This document shows positions 21,776 through 32,376 of a stretch of 64,000 nucleotides of DNA, piece after piece (position 1 is the first letter of the stretch; every line of letters starts with the position of its first letter). The position numbers and the translations under genes are program-made. This DNA is from Bacteroidales bacterium (GTDB lineage Bacteria > Bacteroidota > Bacteroidia > Bacteroidales > Bacteroidaceae), in assembly GCA_015654535.1 (NCBI GenBank), contig JAATGU010000055.1:31536-95535 (forward strand), in the 5' to 3' direction. The notes below the pieces were generated by a model. The model searched no databases. It saw only the letters and a list, made by a program, of their open reading frames with translations, and had not been told where the DNA came from.

Positions 21776-23638
21776 ATGGAAGAAAAAGTTGAAGGAATGC
21801 TCCAAGTAGGAGAATATACAGAGGAAAATATTCGAACGCTCGACTGGAAAGAGCATATTCGTAGACGTCCCGGTATGTATATTGGGAAGTTAGGTGATGG
21901 TTCACATTCGGACGATGGTATCTATGTACTTCTAAAAGAAGCAATGGACAATTCTATTGATGAATACATGATGGGATTTGGAAAGACAATTGAGGTTACA
22001 GTTGCTGATGGAAAGGTACTTGTGCGTGATCATGGGCGGGGTGTTCCCTTAGGAAAAGTAGTGGATATCTCTTCAAAAATGAATACCGGAGGCAAGTATG
22101 ATTCCAAAGCATTTAAAAAATCTGTGGGGCTTAATGGCGTTGGTATTAAAGCTGTAAATGCTCTCTCTAGCTTTTTTCGCATATCTAGCTTTAGAGAAGG
22201 AGAGGTGAAAACGGTTGAGTTTGAAAGAGGATATATTATTAAAGATTCTCCAATAACGAAGACAGAAGAGGATAATGGTACATTAATCGAATTTATTCCA
22301 GATGATACGATCTTTAAAGGCTACTTTTACCAAAAGGAGTATATTGAACCTTTGTTAAAGAATTATGTATTTCTTAATTCTGGGCTAATTATTATCTTTA
22401 ACGGAAAAAAATTTCACTCTCGTAATGGATTGGTGGACTTGTTGAATGAGAATATGACTACCGAATCGCTCTATCCTATCATCCATTTGAAAGGAGATGA
22501 TATTGAGATGGTTCTTACACATAGTAATCAATATGGAGAGGAGTATTATTCTTTCGTTAATGGACAACATACTACTCAAGGAGGGACGCATCTTACCGCT
22601 TTCCGTGAAGCGGTTACGAAAACAATAAAAGAGTATTATGCTAAAAACTTTGATTACGCCGATATTCGTAGCGGTATGATTGGAGCAATTAGCATAAAGG
22701 TTGAAGAACCTGTTTTCGAATCTCAAACGAAAACAAAATTGGGTTCTAAGGATATTGGTCCGGATGGGCCGTCTGTTGGTAAATTTATTGGAGATTTTGT
22801 AAAACGTGAATTGGATAACTTTTTGCATATCAACCGTGATATTTCAGAAACTTTACTCCAAAAAATACAAGATTCAGAAAAAGAAAGAAAGGCGATTGCA
22901 GGAGTAACGAAGTTAGCCAGAGAACGTGCTAAAAAAGCAAATTTGCACAATAAGAAATTACGTGATTGCCGCGTTCACTTAAATGATCCGAAGGGAAAGG
23001 GACTCGAAGAATCCAGTATTTTTATAACTGAGGGGGATTCTGCAAGCGGATCTATCACCAAAAGTCGTGATGTAAACACACAAGCAGTGTTCAGTCTTCG
23101 GGGAAAACCGCTCAATTCTTATGGATTAACGAAGAAAGTTGTTTATGAGAATGAAGAATTTAATTTGCTTCAGTCGGCATTAAATATTGAAGATGGCATT
23201 GAAGCATTACGTTATAATAAGGTTATTGTGGCTACTGATGCAGATGTTGATGGAATGCATATTCGTTTGCTTTTAATCACTTTTTTCTTGCAATTTTTCC
23301 CTGATCTGATTAAAAAAGGGCATGTGTATATTTTACAAACGCCTCTTTTCCGTGTCCGTAATAAGAAGGAAACAATTTATTGTTATTCGGATGATGAACG
23401 AATAAAGGCGATCGATAAGCTTGCTCCTAACCCCGAAATTACTCGATTTAAGGGATTAGGAGAAATATCACCAGATGAATTTAAGTATTTTATAGGTAGA
23501 GATATGCGCCTGGAACAGGTGTCTCTTCGGAAAAATGATTTGGTGAAAGAACTTTTAGAGTTTTACATGGGAAAGAATACCATGGAACGCCAAAACTTTA
23601 TAATAGATAATTTGGTTATTGAAGAAGATGTAGCATAA
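21776..23638 (+). CDS. parE: DNA topoisomerase IV subunit B-like protein
   Basis: [83 protein letters not shown]. Confidence 0.92.
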   Translation: MEEKVEGMLQVGEYTEENIRTLDWKEHIRRRPGMYIGKLGDGSHSDDGIYVLLKEAMDNSIDEYMMGFGKTIEVTVADGKVLVRDHGRGVPLGKVVDISSKMNTGGKYDSKAFKKSVGLNGVGIKAVNALSSFFRISSFREGEVKTVEFERGYIIKDSPITKTEEDNGTLIEFIPDDTIFKGYFYQKEYIEPLLKNYVFLNSGLIIIFNGKKFHSRNGLVDLLNENMTTESLYPIIHLKGDDIEMVLTHSNQYGEEYYSFVNGQHTTQGGTHLTAFREAVTKTIKEYYAKNFDYADIRSGMIGAISIKVEEPVFESQTKTKLGSKDIGPDGPSVGKFIGDFVKRELDNFLHINRDISETLLQKIQDSEKERKAIAGVTKLARERAKKANLHNKKLRDCRVHLNDPKGKGLEESSIFITEGDSASGSITKSRDVNTQAVFSLRGKPLNSYGLTKKVVYENEEFNLLQSALNIEDGIEALRYNKVIVATDADVDGMHIRLLLITFFLQFFPDLIKKGHVYILQTPLFRVRNKKETIYCYSDDERIKAIDKLAPNPEITRFKGLGEISPDEFKYFIGRDMRLEQVSLRKNDLVKELLEFYMGKNTMERQNFIIDNLVIEEDVA

Positions 23639-23644
23639 ACATAT

Positions 23645-24097
23645 ATGAGACGAGCAATATTCCCAGGAACTTTTGATCCTTTTACCGTCGGTCATTACTC
23701 GGTGGTAAAACGTGCTTTAACTTTTATGGACGAGATTGTGATAGGTATTGGTATTAATGAAAATAAAAAGACCTATTTTCCAATAGAAAAACGAGTAGAA
23801 ATGATTTGTCAATTATATAAAGATAATCCTCAAATAAAGGTGGCATCTTATAATTGCCTAACGCTTGACTTTGCTCAGTCTGTTGATGCAAAATTTATTG
23901 TCCGCGGCATTCGCACGGTAAATGATTTTGAATATGAAGAAACAATTGCTGATATTAATAGGCAATTGGCAGGCATTGAAACTATTTTGCTTTTTACAGA
24001 GCCGCAGTTAACTTGTGTTAGCTCTACCATTGTAAGAGAACTTTTGCAATATAATAAGGACGTTAGCTGTTTTGTTCCTCATGGAATGGGCATCTGA
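23645..24097 (+). CDS. coaD: Pantetheine-phosphate adenylyltransferase
   Basis: [58 protein letters not shown]. Confidence 0.96.
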   Translation: MRRAIFPGTFDPFTVGHYSVVKRALTFMDEIVIGIGINENKKTYFPIEKRVEMICQLYKDNPQIKVASYNCLTLDFAQSVDAKFIVRGIRTVNDFEYEETIADINRQLAGIETILLFTEPQLTCVSSTIVRELLQYNKDVSCFVPHGMGI

Positions 24098-24114
24098 GAA
24101 TAAATGATTATTGA

Positions 24115-25689
24115 ATGAAAAACTTATATCTTTCTTTTGTCTGTTTGTTTGCTGTTACTATGCAGGCACAAAATTACGGAACTGTTGCTTCTCGTAAACT
24201 GCATATGGCAGAATTTGCAATTAATAACCTTTATGTTGATAAAGTCAATGAAGATAAGTTAGTTGAAGAAGCAATTATTAAAATGCTGGCTACCCTTGAC
24301 CCTCATTCTACTTATGCTAATCCTGATGAAGTAAAAAAACTCAATGAATCTTTGCAGGGTAACTTTGAAGGTATCGGTGTTCAATTTAATATGGTTGAGG
24401 ATACTTTACTTGTAATTCAGCCTGTTTCTGGTGGACCTTCTGCAAAGATGGGTATCTTGGCAGGAGATCGTATTGTAATGGTTAATGATACTGCCATTGC
24501 TGGCGTAAAGATGAATACTGATGAGATTATGCGACGTCTTAAAGGACCAAAAGGTTCTATTGTGAATTTAAAAATACTAAGAAGAGGTGTCGATGAATTG
24601 CTTAAGTTTACTGTTCAGCGTGATCGTATTCCTATCTTTAGTTTAGATGCTTCTTATATGCTTCAAGATAAAATTGGTTATATTCGAGTGAATCGATTCG
24701 GGGCTACTACTCCGGATGAATTTGCTAAAGCACTGAAAGATTTGAAAGCTGAAGGAATGACGGATTTAGTTCTTGATTTGCAGGATAATGGCGGAGGCTA
24801 TCTTAATGCAGCCATTGATTTGGCAAATGAGTTTTTGGGAGAGCAAGAACTAATAGTATATACTGAAGGTCTACGTACTCCTCGCAGTGAATTCTTTGCT
24901 AAGGGAAACGGTTCATTTCCAAAAGGAAGATTGATCGTCTTAGTCAATGAGTTTTCTGCCTCTGCAAGTGAAATTTTATCCGGAGCCATTCAAGATTGGG
25001 ACAGAGGTATCATCGTGGGACGTCGTTCATTTGGAAAAGGATTAGTGCAGCGCCCTATTGATTTACCAGATGGATCAATGATTCGTTTAACTGTTTCTCG
25101 TTATTACACTCCTGCTGGGAGATGTATTCAGAAACCGTATGAGAATATAGAAAAATACAATATGGATTTGATTAATCGTTATAATAAAGGCGAAATGATG
25201 AATTCAGATAGTATCCATTTTCCTGATTCATTAAAATACAAAACGAAGAAATTGAATAGGATTGTTTATGGAGGCGGAGGGATTATGCCCGATTATTTTG
25301 TACCGATTGATACGACCCTTTTTACAAATTATCACAGAAGTCTTGTGGCTAAAGGGATTATAATGAATGCAACCATGAAGTACATTGATAGTCACCGTCA
25401 AGAATTGAGGAATAAATATAAAAAGTTTCGTGATTTTTATGATAAATTTGAGATAAATGATTCCTTCATGAATGAAGTAGTTGCTATGGGTACTGAAGCA
25501 AAAGTGGAAGTGAATAAAGAACAACTAAAAATATCTGAACCAATGATCAAGATTCAGCTAAAAGCTCTTATAGCTCGTGATTTGTGGGATATGAATGAAT
25601 ATTTTCATGTGATGAATGCTACAAATGAGAGCGTACTGAAAGCCGTTCAAATATTGCAATCGGGAGACTACGAGAAAAAACTTAAATAA
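24115..25689 (+). CDS. S41-family C-terminal processing peptidase with PDZ domain
   Basis: DPHSTYANPDEVKKLNESLQGNFEGIGVQFNM, PDZ segment, LVNEFSASASEILSGAIQDWDRGIIVGRRSFGKGLVQ. Confidence 0.94.
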   Translation: MKNLYLSFVCLFAVTMQAQNYGTVASRKLHMAEFAINNLYVDKVNEDKLVEEAIIKMLATLDPHSTYANPDEVKKLNESLQGNFEGIGVQFNMVEDTLLVIQPVSGGPSAKMGILAGDRIVMVNDTAIAGVKMNTDEIMRRLKGPKGSIVNLKILRRGVDELLKFTVQRDRIPIFSLDASYMLQDKIGYIRVNRFGATTPDEFAKALKDLKAEGMTDLVLDLQDNGGGYLNAAIDLANEFLGEQELIVYTEGLRTPRSEFFAKGNGSFPKGRLIVLVNEFSASASEILSGAIQDWDRGIIVGRRSFGKGLVQRPIDLPDGSMIRLTVSRYYTPAGRCIQKPYENIEKYNMDLINRYNKGEMMNSDSIHFPDSLKYKTKKLNRIVYGGGGIMPDYFVPIDTTLFTNYHRSLVAKGIIMNATMKYIDSHRQELRNKYKKFRDFYDKFEINDSFMNEVVAMGTEAKVEVNKEQLKISEPMIKIQLKALIARDLWDMNEYFHVMNATNESVLKAVQILQSGDYEKKLK

Positions 25690-25706
25690 CTAAATACTGT
25701 AATCTC

Positions 25707-28604
25707 ATGAATACAACAAATAACAATTATAATCACGTTGGACTTAATGATAAACAAGTCATTGAAAGCCGCGAAAAAAATGGGGTTAACTTGTTAACAC
25801 CTCCTAAACCAGTTTCTCTTTGGAAACTTTATTGGGAGAAGTTTGATGATCCTGTTATACGTGTGTTGCTTGTTGCTGCTATATTTTCATTGTTAATATC
25901 TGTAATTGAGAATGAATATGCAGAGACAATAGGTATATTTTTTGCCATTTTTTTAGCAACAGGAATTGGCTTCTACTTTGAATATGACGCAAGTAAGAAA
26001 TTTAAGTTGCTGAATGCTGTCAATGAGGAGACTGCTGTTAAAGTTCTTAGAAACGGTAAAATACAAGAGGTTCCGCGTAAAGATGTGGTGGTTGGCGATA
26101 TTGTTTTATTGGAAACGGGCGAAGAGGTCCCTGCAGATGGTGAGTTACTTGAGGCTATTTCAATGCAAATTAATGAATCTAGCCTTACTGGTGAACCGCT
26201 TGTGGAGAAAACAACGGTTGAAGAAGATTTTGATGAAGAAGCTACTTATCCTCCTAATAAGGTGATGCGTGGCACAACGGTGGTTGATGGCCACGGCGTA
26301 ATGAGAGTTTTAGGAGTAGGAGATGCTACTGAAATAGGTAAAGTTGCAAAGTTATCTACTGAACAAAGTTCCGAACCTACTCCGCTTAATATTCAACTCA
26401 CTAAATTGGCGAAGTTTATAGGAATAATAGGTTTTTCGGTAGCGATACTTACTTTTCTCATTTTCTTTATTAAAGATGCCTTGCTCATTAGTTCTATTGA
26501 ATATGAAGGAATTCTTTACGATAATCTAATTGGTGCTAAAATTATTTCTATTGCTGCTATTTTAGGATTAATGATTGCTACGATTAAAATGTGGATGCCA
26601 CATAAATATTCTTTAGCAATTAATAAATGTGCTGCATGGATTTGGTCTTTGATAGGGATTATTTTCTTTGTGTTGGTGAGTGTGTTGGCTTTTATGGCTT
26701 ATGGTATAGATAAAAATGAGTTAAATAACTGGCAGGCGTATGTTGCCATTTTCCAAGTTGTGCTGAAATATTTTATGATGGCGGTTACCCTAATTGTAGT
26801 GGCTGTACCAGAAGGTTTACCGATGAGCGTGACTCTTAGTTTGGCTTTAAATATGCGTCGGATGCTTTCCACAAATAACTTAGTTCGTAAAATGCATGCT
26901 TGTGAAACGATGGGAGCGGTTACTGTAATTTGTACCGATAAAACGGGCACACTTACTCAGAATCTAATGCAAGTACATGAAACTAATTTTTACGGATTAA
27001 ATAAGGGAGCAGAGCTGATAGATGATGAAATAAGTAGATTGATACAAGAAGGTATTAGTGCAAATTCTACAGCCTTTCTGGGTGAGGCAGCTGAAGGACA
27101 AAAACCAAAAGGCGTTGGGAATCCTACAGAGGTTGCATTGCTTTTATGGTTGAATGCACAAAATAAAAATTATCTTGAATTAAGGCATGGTGCTCAAGTA
27201 CTTAATCAGCTAACGTTCTCCACTGAACGGAAGTTCATGGCCACTTTGGTGCACTCTGTACTTCTTAATAAAAAGATTCTTTATGTGAAAGGTGCTCCTG
27301 AAATTGTTTTAGGTAAATGTAAACAAGTAATTTTAGGAGAAAAAACGGTTAGTACTGCAGAATATCGCTCCATTGTTGAGGCTCAATTACAGGGATATCA
27401 GAATATGGCAATGCGTACATTAGGATTTGCATATAAAATAGTATCGGCTGATGCACTTGATGATTGTCTGGCTTTGACTGCTGCTGATGATCTTAATTTT
27501 CTGGGTGTTGTAGCTATCTCAGATCCTATTCGTTTAGATGTCCCTGCTGCTGTTGCGAAATGTCAGTCTGCTGGGATTAATGTTAAAATTGTGACTGGAG
27601 ATACTCCGGGAACCGCAAAAGAAATAGCTCGCCAAATTGGGTTATGGACGGAGGCTGATACGGATTGGAACCATATTACAGGAGCAGAGTTTGCTGAGTT
27701 AAGTGATAAAGAATTATTGGAACGAGTATTGGATTTGAAAATAATGTCTCGTGCTCGTCCTACAGATAAGCAAAGGTTGGTGCAATTATTACAACAAAAA
27801 GGTGCTGTTGTTGCTGTGACGGGAGATGGGACTAATGATGCTCCTGCACTGAATTACGCACAAGTGGGACTGTCCATGGGAACAGGAACATCTGTAGCGA
27901 AAGAGGCTAGTGATATTACTCTGCTTGATGATTCATTTAATAGCATCAGTACCGCGGTGATGTGGGGACGTTCTTTGTATAAGAACATTCAACGTTTTAT
28001 ATGTTTTCAACTGACCATTAATTTTGTTGCTTTGCTTATTGTCTTACTTGGGTCTTTAGTAGGAACACAATTGCCTTTGACGGTAACGCAAATGCTTTGG
28101 GTAAATCTTATTATGGATACTTTTGCCGCTTTGGCTTTAGCTTCTATTCCTCCAAGTGAATCTGTTATGTTGGAAAAACCACGTAAGAGCACTGATTTTA
28201 TTATCACCAAAGCAATGCGATATAATATTATAGGAGTTGGAATGGTCTTCTTGGTTTTATTGATGGGAATGATTAGTTACTATATGGGAGATGATGGAAT
28301 GATGACTGTACATAATCTAACGATTTTCTTCACTACTTTCGTGATGTTGCAGTTCTGGAATTTATTTAATGCGAGAGTATTTGGTACGAATGATTCTGTA
28401 TTTAAAGGTTTCTCAAAATCCTATGGATTAGAGATTGTACTACTTCTCATTCTTGTTGGACAAATTTTAATAGTACAGTTTGGTGGTAAAGTTTTCCGTA
28501 CAGAACCTCTTAACTGGCAAAGTTGGTTTCTAATTATCGGCTTAACTTCTATTGTTTTATGGGTAGGTGAGTTTATTCGATTGATAAAACGTTTGAAAAG
28601 ATAA
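25707..28604 (+). CDS. Calcium-translocating P-type ATPase (PMCA-like)
   Basis: TGES-type INESSLTGEPLVEK, ICTDKTGTLTQNLM, VVAVTGDGTNDAPALNYAQVGLSMG, VAVPEGLPMSVTLSLA. Confidence 0.95.
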   Translation: MNTTNNNYNHVGLNDKQVIESREKNGVNLLTPPKPVSLWKLYWEKFDDPVIRVLLVAAIFSLLISVIENEYAETIGIFFAIFLATGIGFYFEYDASKKFKLLNAVNEETAVKVLRNGKIQEVPRKDVVVGDIVLLETGEEVPADGELLEAISMQINESSLTGEPLVEKTTVEEDFDEEATYPPNKVMRGTTVVDGHGVMRVLGVGDATEIGKVAKLSTEQSSEPTPLNIQLTKLAKFIGIIGFSVAILTFLIFFIKDALLISSIEYEGILYDNLIGAKIISIAAILGLMIATIKMWMPHKYSLAINKCAAWIWSLIGIIFFVLVSVLAFMAYGIDKNELNNWQAYVAIFQVVLKYFMMAVTLIVVAVPEGLPMSVTLSLALNMRRMLSTNNLVRKMHACETMGAVTVICTDKTGTLTQNLMQVHETNFYGLNKGAELIDDEISRLIQEGISANSTAFLGEAAEGQKPKGVGNPTEVALLLWLNAQNKNYLELRHGAQVLNQLTFSTERKFMATLVHSVLLNKKILYVKGAPEIVLGKCKQVILGEKTVSTAEYRSIVEAQLQGYQNMAMRTLGFAYKIVSADALDDCLALTAADDLNFLGVVAISDPIRLDVPAAVAKCQSAGINVKIVTGDTPGTAKEIARQIGLWTEADTDWNHITGAEFAELSDKELLERVLDLKIMSRARPTDKQRLVQLLQQKGAVVAVTGDGTNDAPALNYAQVGLSMGTGTSVAKEASDITLLDDSFNSISTAVMWGRSLYKNIQRFICFQLTINFVALLIVLLGSLVGTQLPLTVTQMLWVNLIMDTFAALALASIPPSESVMLEKPRKSTDFIITKAMRYNIIGVGMVFLVLLMGMISYYMGDDGMMTVHNLTIFFTTFVMLQFWNLFNARVFGTNDSVFKGFSKSYGLEIVLLLILVGQILIVQFGGKVFRTEPLNWQSWFLIIGLTSIVLWVGEFIRLIKRLKR

Positions 28605-28611
28605 ACAAAAG

Positions 28612-29226
28612 ATGGATGGTAATACTAAAAATCTGATTATTGATTTTGGGGGTGTACTCGTTAATTTAAATCATTCACGATGTATTGATTCTTTTAAATC
28701 TATCGGAGTTGATAGTATAGAAGATATGTTAAATCCATATTTCCAACAAGGTTTTTTAGGGAAGCTTGAAAAAGGAGAGATCACTTCTGATCAATTTCAT
28801 GATGAATTGAGAAAGAGCGTTGGAAAGGAACTTACTGATAAGCAGATTGATGATGCGTGGAATAGTTTTCTTGTGGAGATTCCTTCTTATAAATTGGATC
28901 TTTTGTTAAAGCTTCGTGAACACTATACTGTTTACTTATTAAGCAATACGAATGAGATCCATTGGGAAATGTCTTGCAAACGTTTTTTTAGCTATAAGGG
29001 CTTTCATGTAAATGATTTCTTTGATGGAATTTATCTTTCTTATCAATTACATCAACTTAAACCATCGAAAGAAATTTTTGAGATGATGTTGCATAAAACA
29101 GGAATTAGTCCTGAAGAAACATTTTTTATAGACGATGCCGAAGCTAATTGCAAGATGGCCGAGTCTTTTGGTATTCATACATATATGCCCCTGCCAGAAG
29201 AAGATTGGGGGCATATTTTTAAATAA
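28612..29226 (+). CDS. HAD-superfamily hydrolase (HAD-IA type)
   Basis: LIIDFGGVLVNLN, YLLSNTNEIH, KPSKEIFEMML, FFIDDAEANCKMAESFGIHT. Confidence 0.9.
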   Translation: MDGNTKNLIIDFGGVLVNLNHSRCIDSFKSIGVDSIEDMLNPYFQQGFLGKLEKGEITSDQFHDELRKSVGKELTDKQIDDAWNSFLVEIPSYKLDLLLKLREHYTVYLLSNTNEIHWEMSCKRFFSYKGFHVNDFFDGIYLSYQLHQLKPSKEIFEMMLHKTGISPEETFFIDDAEANCKMAESFGIHTYMPLPEEDWGHIFK

Positions 29227-29233
29227 TGGAAAG

Positions 29234-30163
29234 ATGAAGATCATTTGCAATCCACAAGATGATGTAATTGAATCCTGTGTTGCAACAATAGGTTTTTTTG
29301 ATGGTGTGCATGCAGGGCACCGCTATCTTATAGATCAAGTTAAGGCAGTTGCAGCAAACGAGGGACTGCATTCAGCCTTGATTACTTTTCCTGTTCACCC
29401 ACGTCAGGTGATTGATGCTGATTATAGTATGGAGTTGCTCTCTACTCTTCAAGAAAGAATTGAGCTTTTGGGTCAAACAGGCGTAGATTATTGTTTTCTA
29501 TTAAACTTCAATACTCAGATAGCAAAACTTACAGCAATTCAGTTTATGTCTGATGTGCTCCAAAAACAATTCCATGTGCAAACTCTGATTATTGGTTATG
29601 ATCATCGTTTCGGGCATAACCGTAGTGAGGGCTTTGAAGATTATTGCCTTTATGGCAAAGAGCTCGGTATGGAAGTCCTTCGTGCGCAAGCATATATGGG
29701 AAGTGATCAAAGCATTAGTTCCTCTGTGATTCGTACTGCTCTTTTATCGGGAGAATTAGAGGCCGCAAATTCTTATCTGGGGTATAATTATTATTTGGAT
29801 GGTGTGGTTGTAAGTGGGCATAGATTGGGACGTACGATAGGTTTCCCTACTGCAAATATGGTTGCTGAGCCTGAAAAGCTTATTCCCGTAGATGGAGTTT
29901 ATGCTGTTCGTGTTATAGTGGAAGGCGAAAATTATATTGGCATGCTTAATATAGGGAAGCGTCCTACGGTAAACAATGGAACAAACCGTACGATCGAAGT
30001 GAATATATTTCATTTTTCAGCCGATATTTATGGCAAAATAATTCGAGTGATTTTTATTCAACGAATCCGATCAGAATCAAAATTCGATGGAATTGAAAAA
30101 TTGATTGCTCAGCTTCACAAAGATCAGATAAGAGTTGAAGAAATATTTAAAAATCAGGTCTAA
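29234..30163 (+). CDS. ribF: Bifunctional riboflavin kinase/FAD synthetase (ORF track start 29135; ATG at 29234 is more likely)
   Basis: VATIGFFDGVHAGHRYLIDQV, GYDHRFGHNRSEGF, SSSVIRTALLSGE, GHRLGRTIGFPTANM, GVYAVRV, GMLNIGKRPTVNNG. Confidence 0.95.
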   Translation: MKIICNPQDDVIESCVATIGFFDGVHAGHRYLIDQVKAVAANEGLHSALITFPVHPRQVIDADYSMELLSTLQERIELLGQTGVDYCFLLNFNTQIAKLTAIQFMSDVLQKQFHVQTLIIGYDHRFGHNRSEGFEDYCLYGKELGMEVLRAQAYMGSDQSISSSVIRTALLSGELEAANSYLGYNYYLDGVVVSGHRLGRTIGFPTANMVAEPEKLIPVDGVYAVRVIVEGENYIGMLNIGKRPTVNNGTNRTIEVNIFHFSADIYGKIIRVIFIQRIRSESKFDGIEKLIAQLHKDQIRVEEIFKNQV

Positions 30164-30422
30164 TCCAATTGGTTACATCTACATTAATGATTTTAATAAG
30201 CGTGAAATGATAGATAGGAGCACATTTTTTGTTGCTTTACTTTTATTTATTAATACTAATGTAACTTATTTCAAGGGAGATTTGTTTTAATTTTAATTTA
30301 AAAAGATTAAATATATTGTTTAGTAGCAAAAGATTGTTATATTTGTATTCATTTAGAAGTAAAAAAAAAATAATTTTTTCTGAGGTTATCAGAGAAAATG
30401 ATATAATGGTTCGGGGAATAAT

Positions 30423-30848
30423 ATGAATACAATAACAAAAGATGTTTTTCTTATAGATAAAGTAAAGCACAAAGAAAAGGCCGAATGGATAAGACGTATT
30501 ATTAGATCGCAGATAGGCGTTTTTAAAATATCTGTTGATACTTCCACTATGCTGATGACGGTTGAATATGATCCGGATGCTATTTCTCCATCAACGATGC
30601 AAACTTTAATTCGTTCAGTAGGATGTGATTTGATAATAGATAAAGTGGAGATTCATCAGATCTTACAACAAAAGCGCAAATTTCGGCGGAATATTTATTT
30701 CTTTGCCGTAGCTACTGTAGTTTTCTTGCTCTCTTTCATTTCTGGAAATATTTACATAGAAATTGCCGGAGGCCTTATTTTTGTCTTATTTTTGTCTTTA
30801 ATGGTGAAAAAGCAAAGGAAGCTTTTTACATATCTTCCTTTGCTTTAA
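30423..30848 (+). CDS. Short HMA-like domain plus two TM helices; resembles the N-terminus of a heavy-metal P-type ATPase but lacks CxxC and all catalytic domains
   Basis: GVFKISVDTSTMLMTVEYDPDAISPSTMQTLIRSVGCDLIIDK followed by TM segments; no DKTGT, no HMA CxxC. Confidence 0.6.
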   Translation: MNTITKDVFLIDKVKHKEKAEWIRRIIRSQIGVFKISVDTSTMLMTVEYDPDAISPSTMQTLIRSVGCDLIIDKVEIHQILQQKRKFRRNIYFFAVATVVFLLSFISGNIYIEIAGGLIFVLFLSLMVKKQRKLFTYLPLL

Positions 30849-31251
30849 AAGCTAAAGCATACATTCTCATTTGTTTGACCATAGACAATAATCCATTGCT
30901 TCTTGTTGGGGAGAGATGCTCTTTTAGTCCTATTTTGTCTATAAAATAAAGATCGCTTTCCAGAATTTCATTGGGTGTGTGGCCGGATACAATTTTAATT
31001 AGCAAAGCAATAATCCCTTTTACGATCAGTGCATCACTTTCTGCCCGAAAGAATAACTTTCCATCTACTTCATTTGCTTGAAGCCAAACTCGACTTTGGC
31101 AACCTTCAATAAGATTTTGTTCTGTTTTATATTGTTCATCAAGAGGTTGTTGTTCGTTGCCTATATCTATTAGTAATTGATATTTATCCATCCAATCATC
31201 AAAGTCACTAAATTCTTCGATTACCTGATCTTGCAATTCGTTGATAGTCAT
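30826..31251 (-). CDS. SufE-family Fe-S cluster assembly protein
   Basis: DWMDKYQLLIDIGNEQQPL, NLIEGCQSRVWL, FRAESDALIVKGIIALLIKIVSGHTPNEIL. Confidence 0.93.
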   Translation of the reverse strand: MTINELQDQVIEEFSDFDDWMDKYQLLIDIGNEQQPLDEQYKTEQNLIEGCQSRVWLQANEVDGKLFFRAESDALIVKGIIALLIKIVSGHTPNEILESDLYFIDKIGLKEHLSPTRSNGLLSMVKQMRMYALAFKAKEDM

Positions 31252-31272
31252 ATTAATTCTATTTTCCTTAAA

Positions 31273-32274
31273 TTATTTTTCATTATACACTACTTCTAAA
31301 ACGGTTTGTCCCACAGCTTTGAGTGTGGAGCGATCTATCACATCCATATTATCACTAACTGTGTGCCAGAAATATCCAAAACCTCCTTCATTACTGCTAC
31401 GGTCGGTTGGGATGATGTCTATACTCGGAATCTGAGCAATGCGGTTGACAAATAAATGATCATCTGTAATTTCTCCTCCGTCTTCGTTGATAAAGTAACT
31501 ACCATAGCCAAGTGCTTCGGCTTTGCTCCATACTTTCTTTACCACAGACTTTGCAAATTGGTTGGAATATATTTCCCTATAGAAAGTTGCTCCTTTGCCT
31601 CCAACCATATCAAGAAGAATACCAAAGCGAGCATTATATCTATCCAAATGAGGATTGTGTGCCCAATATTGAGTTCCTAAACACCAACTTTCTTCTTTAT
31701 GTTCACCTTTGTAAAATTCCGGTGTGCCATAATCTTCTGCATCGAAAAAAATGATATCTACACCAATTAAAGGAGCTTTTTTACCCATCAGACGAGCCAT
31801 TTCAAGTAATACACCGACACCACTTGCTCCATCATTGGCTCCTAAAATAGGCGTATGATGTTTGGACTCATCTTTGTCATTATCTGCCCAGGGACGGGTG
31901 TCCCAATGAGCAAAGAGAAGTACACGTTTTTTGGTTTCAGGATTGAAAGATCCGATAATGTTCCGAGCTTTTAAAATGGTACCGTCGTAAGCTACAAGAT
32001 CGGCGTATTGGTTTGTGACGTTGGCACCGAACGAGGCCAGTTTCTTGGCCAGATATTCTCCGCAAGCTATATGCTGTTTGGTATTTGGCACCCGGGGGCC
32101 AAAGTCCACCTGTGCTTTAACATATTGATATGCACTATCTGAATTAAAGTCCGGAGCCTTAATAGCAGGGGCTTCCTCTGCTTGTTTAGCGGTGGATTTA
32201 TTGTTGTTCATTCTGCAGGAAGCGCAGGCAAACAGTAAAGTTGCCGAGGCTATTATAAAATAATACTTTTTCAT
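31273..32274 (-). CDS. M28-family lipoprotein (glutaminyl cyclase/aminopeptidase-like)
   Basis: FACASCR lipobox; VDFGPRVPNTKQHIACGEYLAKKL, LLFAHWDTRPWADND, GANDGASGVGVLLEMARL, DIIFFDAEDYG. Confidence 0.9.
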   Translation of the reverse strand: MKKYYFIIASATLLFACASCRMNNNKSTAKQAEEAPAIKAPDFNSDSAYQYVKAQVDFGPRVPNTKQHIACGEYLAKKLASFGANVTNQYADLVAYDGTILKARNIIGSFNPETKKRVLLFAHWDTRPWADNDKDESKHHTPILGANDGASGVGVLLEMARLMGKKAPLIGVDIIFFDAEDYGTPEFYKGEHKEESWCLGTQYWAHNPHLDRYNARFGILLDMVGGKGATFYREIYSNQFAKSVVKKVWSKAEALGYGSYFINEDGGEITDDHLFVNRIAQIPSIDIIPTDRSSNEGGFGYFWHTVSDNMDVIDRSTLKAVGQTVLEVVYNEK

Positions 32275-32376
32275 TCTTCAATATTACGTTGTTTTCTAGT
32301 GCTCAAAAGTACAAATCTTTCGGGAGATAACGTTTTTTTTCTACTAAGAATTTACAAAATTATAGAGTTAGACCAG

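Noticed and set aside
22385-22828. 147-aa minus-strand ORF
   Set aside because: Antisense within parE; composition looks like a shadow ORF.
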